Shown: one piece after another, positions 62,452-64,000 of the stretch | Layout of the letters: each line of letters starts with the position of its first letter | Numbering within the stretch: position 1 is the stretch's first letter | DNA from: Lysobacter sp. | GTDB lineage: Bacteria > Pseudomonadota > Gammaproteobacteria > Xanthomonadales > Xanthomonadaceae | Assembly: GCA_008015835.1 (NCBI GenBank) | Contig: SSGH01000014.1 | Span: 1 to 64,000 of the forward strand | Length of the DNA stretch: 64,000 bases | Reading direction: 5' to 3' | Notes under the pieces: generated by a model | What the model was told of the DNA's origin: nothing | Database searches by the model: none | Seen by the model: the letters and a program-made list of their open reading frames with translations, nothing else | Position numbers and translations under genes: made by a program

Positions 62452-64000
62452 TCAGGCTTCACGGTAGTAGTCCTGCACCGGATAGCGGCGTGCGTACCAC
62501 GCGAACACGAGCGCGGCGACGAAGGCGAAACCGGCGAAGAAGAACATCAGGAATGCGTTCTCGCTGAGGCCGGTCGATGCGATCTGGGTTTTCATCGCTT
62601 CGCTCTTCACACCGGCGTTAGTCAACAGCACCCAAACGTTGCCGAACGTCACCGACAGCATCCAGAAGCTCATGATCACGCCTTTCATCGTCGGCGGCGA
62701 TTGACTGTACGCGAATTCCAAACCGGTCGCGGACACCAGCACTTCGCCGAACGTGAGCAGCGCGTACGGCGCGATCTGCCAGGCGAGCGACACCGGATCG
62801 CCGCCGTCGATCCAAAGCTGGATGATGCCCGCCACCACCCACGCCAAGCCCGAAAACCCGATGCCGAAGCCCATGCGGCGCAGCGCGGTGACTTTGAAGC
62901 CCAGTTTGGTCAGCAGCGGATACAGCACGAGGTTGTTGAACGGAATCAGCAGCATCACCAACAGCGGGTTCAACGCCTGCATTTGGCCGGCGTCTTTCAC
63001 CAGCCAACTCGGCCACCACCATTCGTCGTGCGGCAACACCATCGCCTTGCCCTGCAGCACCCAGGTCGAGGCCTTTTGATCGAACAGCGACCAGAACGGA
63101 CTGACGATAGCGAACACGATGAGAATGCGCAGCACCGCGCGCACGCCGTCCACCGCCGCATCCGGATGCGCGCCGCGCGCGCGTTCGAGCTGCAGCGCGG
63201 TGCCGACGCCGCCGAACAGCAGCACCGAGCCGAGCGCCAGACAGAACGTCGGCACGAAGCCCAGGCTTTCCGGCCACCACGGGGCCGCGGTGGCCCAGCC
63301 GCCGAGCAGCACTACGGCGAGCGCCGCGCCGAACGCCGCGACGTAGGTGCCGCCGCCCGGGCCGGCCCCGCCGCCGCGCAGCGCGGTCTTGACCACGTTC
63401 ATGAAGGAATGCGGATCCGGCGGCGACGGCGGCACGTTCACGTACGTGGCGCGGCCGGCCCAGAAGATGATCGTCGCGATGAACATCAAGACGCCGGGCA
63501 CGCCGAACGCGACCGCCGGACCGAATTCGCGCAGCAGCAGCGGCATCAGCAGCGATGCGAAGAACGAACCGAAATTGATCGTCCAATAGAACGCGTCGTA
63601 AACGATTTTCGCCAGGTGCTTGTTGTGCTGCGTGAATTGATCGCCGACGAACGACGACACCAACGGTTTGATGCCGCCGGAGCCCAACGCGATCAAAAAC
63701 AACCCCGTGTAGAAGCCCGTGCGATTGCTTTCGAAGAGCGCTAAACAGGCGTGGCCCACGCAGTACAACAGGGACAGCCAGAGGATCGTGTGGTACTTGC
63801 CGAAGAAACGGTCCGACAGCCAGCCGCCGAGCAGCGGAAAGAAATACACGCCGATGACGAAGCTGTGGAAGACCTCCTTGGCCATGCCCTCGCGCTCGGC
63901 TTCGGGCAGGTAGCCCAACAGCACGCTGCCGGCGAGAAACGAGACCAGGATGTTGCGCATCCCGTAGAAACTGAAACGCTCGCAGGCCTCGTTGCCGATG
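62452..64000 (-). CDS. POT/PTR2 family proton-dependent oligopeptide transporter (N terminus outside window)
   Basis: The protein has 12 or more membrane helices typical of proton-coupled oligopeptide transporters of the major facilitator superfamily. The reading frame is open to the right edge; the visible beginning GNEACERFSFYGMRN is the ExxERFxYYG motif of the POT family, which normally lies near residue 20-35, so only a short N-terminal piece is missing. The second family motif FYTGLFLIALGSGGIKP at about 82-98 of the visible part is intact. It takes up di- and tripeptides, fitting the window's secreted peptidases. About 516 residues are visible. Confidence 0.93.
   Translation of the reverse strand, partial: IGNEACERFSFYGMRNILVSFLAGSVLLGYLPEAEREGMAKEVFHSFVIGVYFFPLLGGWLSDRFFGKYHTILWLSLLYCVGHACLALFESNRTGFYTGLFLIALGSGGIKPLVSSFVGDQFTQHNKHLAKIVYDAFYWTINFGSFFASLLMPLLLREFGPAVAFGVPGVLMFIATIIFWAGRATYVNVPPSPPDPHSFMNVVKTALRGGGAGPGGGTYVAAFGAALAVVLLGGWATAAPWWPESLGFVPTFCLALGSVLLFGGVGTALQLERARGAHPDAAVDGVRAVLRILIVFAIVSPFWSLFDQKASTWVLQGKAMVLPHDEWWWPSWLVKDAGQMQALNPLLVMLLIPFNNLVLYPLLTKLGFKVTALRRMGFGIGFSGLAWVVAGIIQLWIDGGDPVSLAWQIAPYALLTFGEVLVSATGLEFAYSQSPPTMKGVIMSFWMLSVTFGNVWVLLTNAGVKSEAMKTQIASTGLSENAFLMFFFAGFAFVAALVFAWYARRYPVQDYYREA

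Overview
The window is high-GC bacterial DNA and reads as a chromosome segment from a gammaproteobacterium of the Xanthomonadaceae/Lysobacteraceae (Lysobacter-like). The basis is the gene content: an X-type type IV secretion core with a VirB7 lipoprotein carrying an N0-like domain, a DUF6116-type small membrane protein, a fused 2-oxoacid dehydrogenase E1, tandem M35 metallopeptidases, a TonB-dependent receptor and Dcp-type lipoprotein peptidase. No rRNA, tRNA or CRISPR array was seen. Genes are cut at both edges: mfd on the left and a POT peptide transporter on the right.

Layout. 1-2.0 kb: C-terminal part of mfd, translationally coupled to a histidine-phosphatase lipoprotein. 2.1-7.9 kb (minus): virB7-virB8-virB8-virB9-virB10-virB11, the core-complex half of a T4SS, with two VirB8 paralogues and no virB1-6 or virD4 in view. 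8.5-15.5 kb (minus): lolD, lolC/E, ygfX-like, sdhE, MAPEG, sdhB, sdhA, sdhD, sdhC and a DUF1674/SDHAF4-like gene, that is succinate dehydrogenase plus its flavinylation and assembly helpers; ygfZ diverges at 15.5 kb. 16.4-26.3 kb: housekeeping genes (E1 dehydrogenase, GST, GNAT, glutaryl-CoA dehydrogenase, glycine-zipper protein, TatD, TcdA, cytochrome c'-like protein). 26.6-29.2 kb: two tandem secreted M35 peptidases. 29.4-41 kb: DUF456, MscS, fumarase, ferredoxin reductase, hydrolases, glutathione peroxidase, amidohydrolase and a MerR/TipAS regulator.

41-53 kb is the accessory section. It holds a MITE-like 231-bp element, a 1575-residue secreted GH57-like amylase with fibronectin and starch-binding modules, a decayed IS3-family transposase, and a Sec-type RHS protein whose low-GC C-terminal tip is followed 3 bp later by a small low-GC lipoprotein. 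That pair looks like a polymorphic toxin with its immunity protein and is the strongest candidate for an undescribed system. 53-64 kb returns to core-like genes: TonB-dependent receptor, Dcp-like peptidase, Sir2 deacylase, DUF3298 lipoprotein, two nearly identical cold-shock genes, a rhomboid protease and the POT transporter.

Many intergenic regions carry strong hairpins; the confident ones are annotated. All functions are read from motifs and family knowledge by eye; no database search was run.
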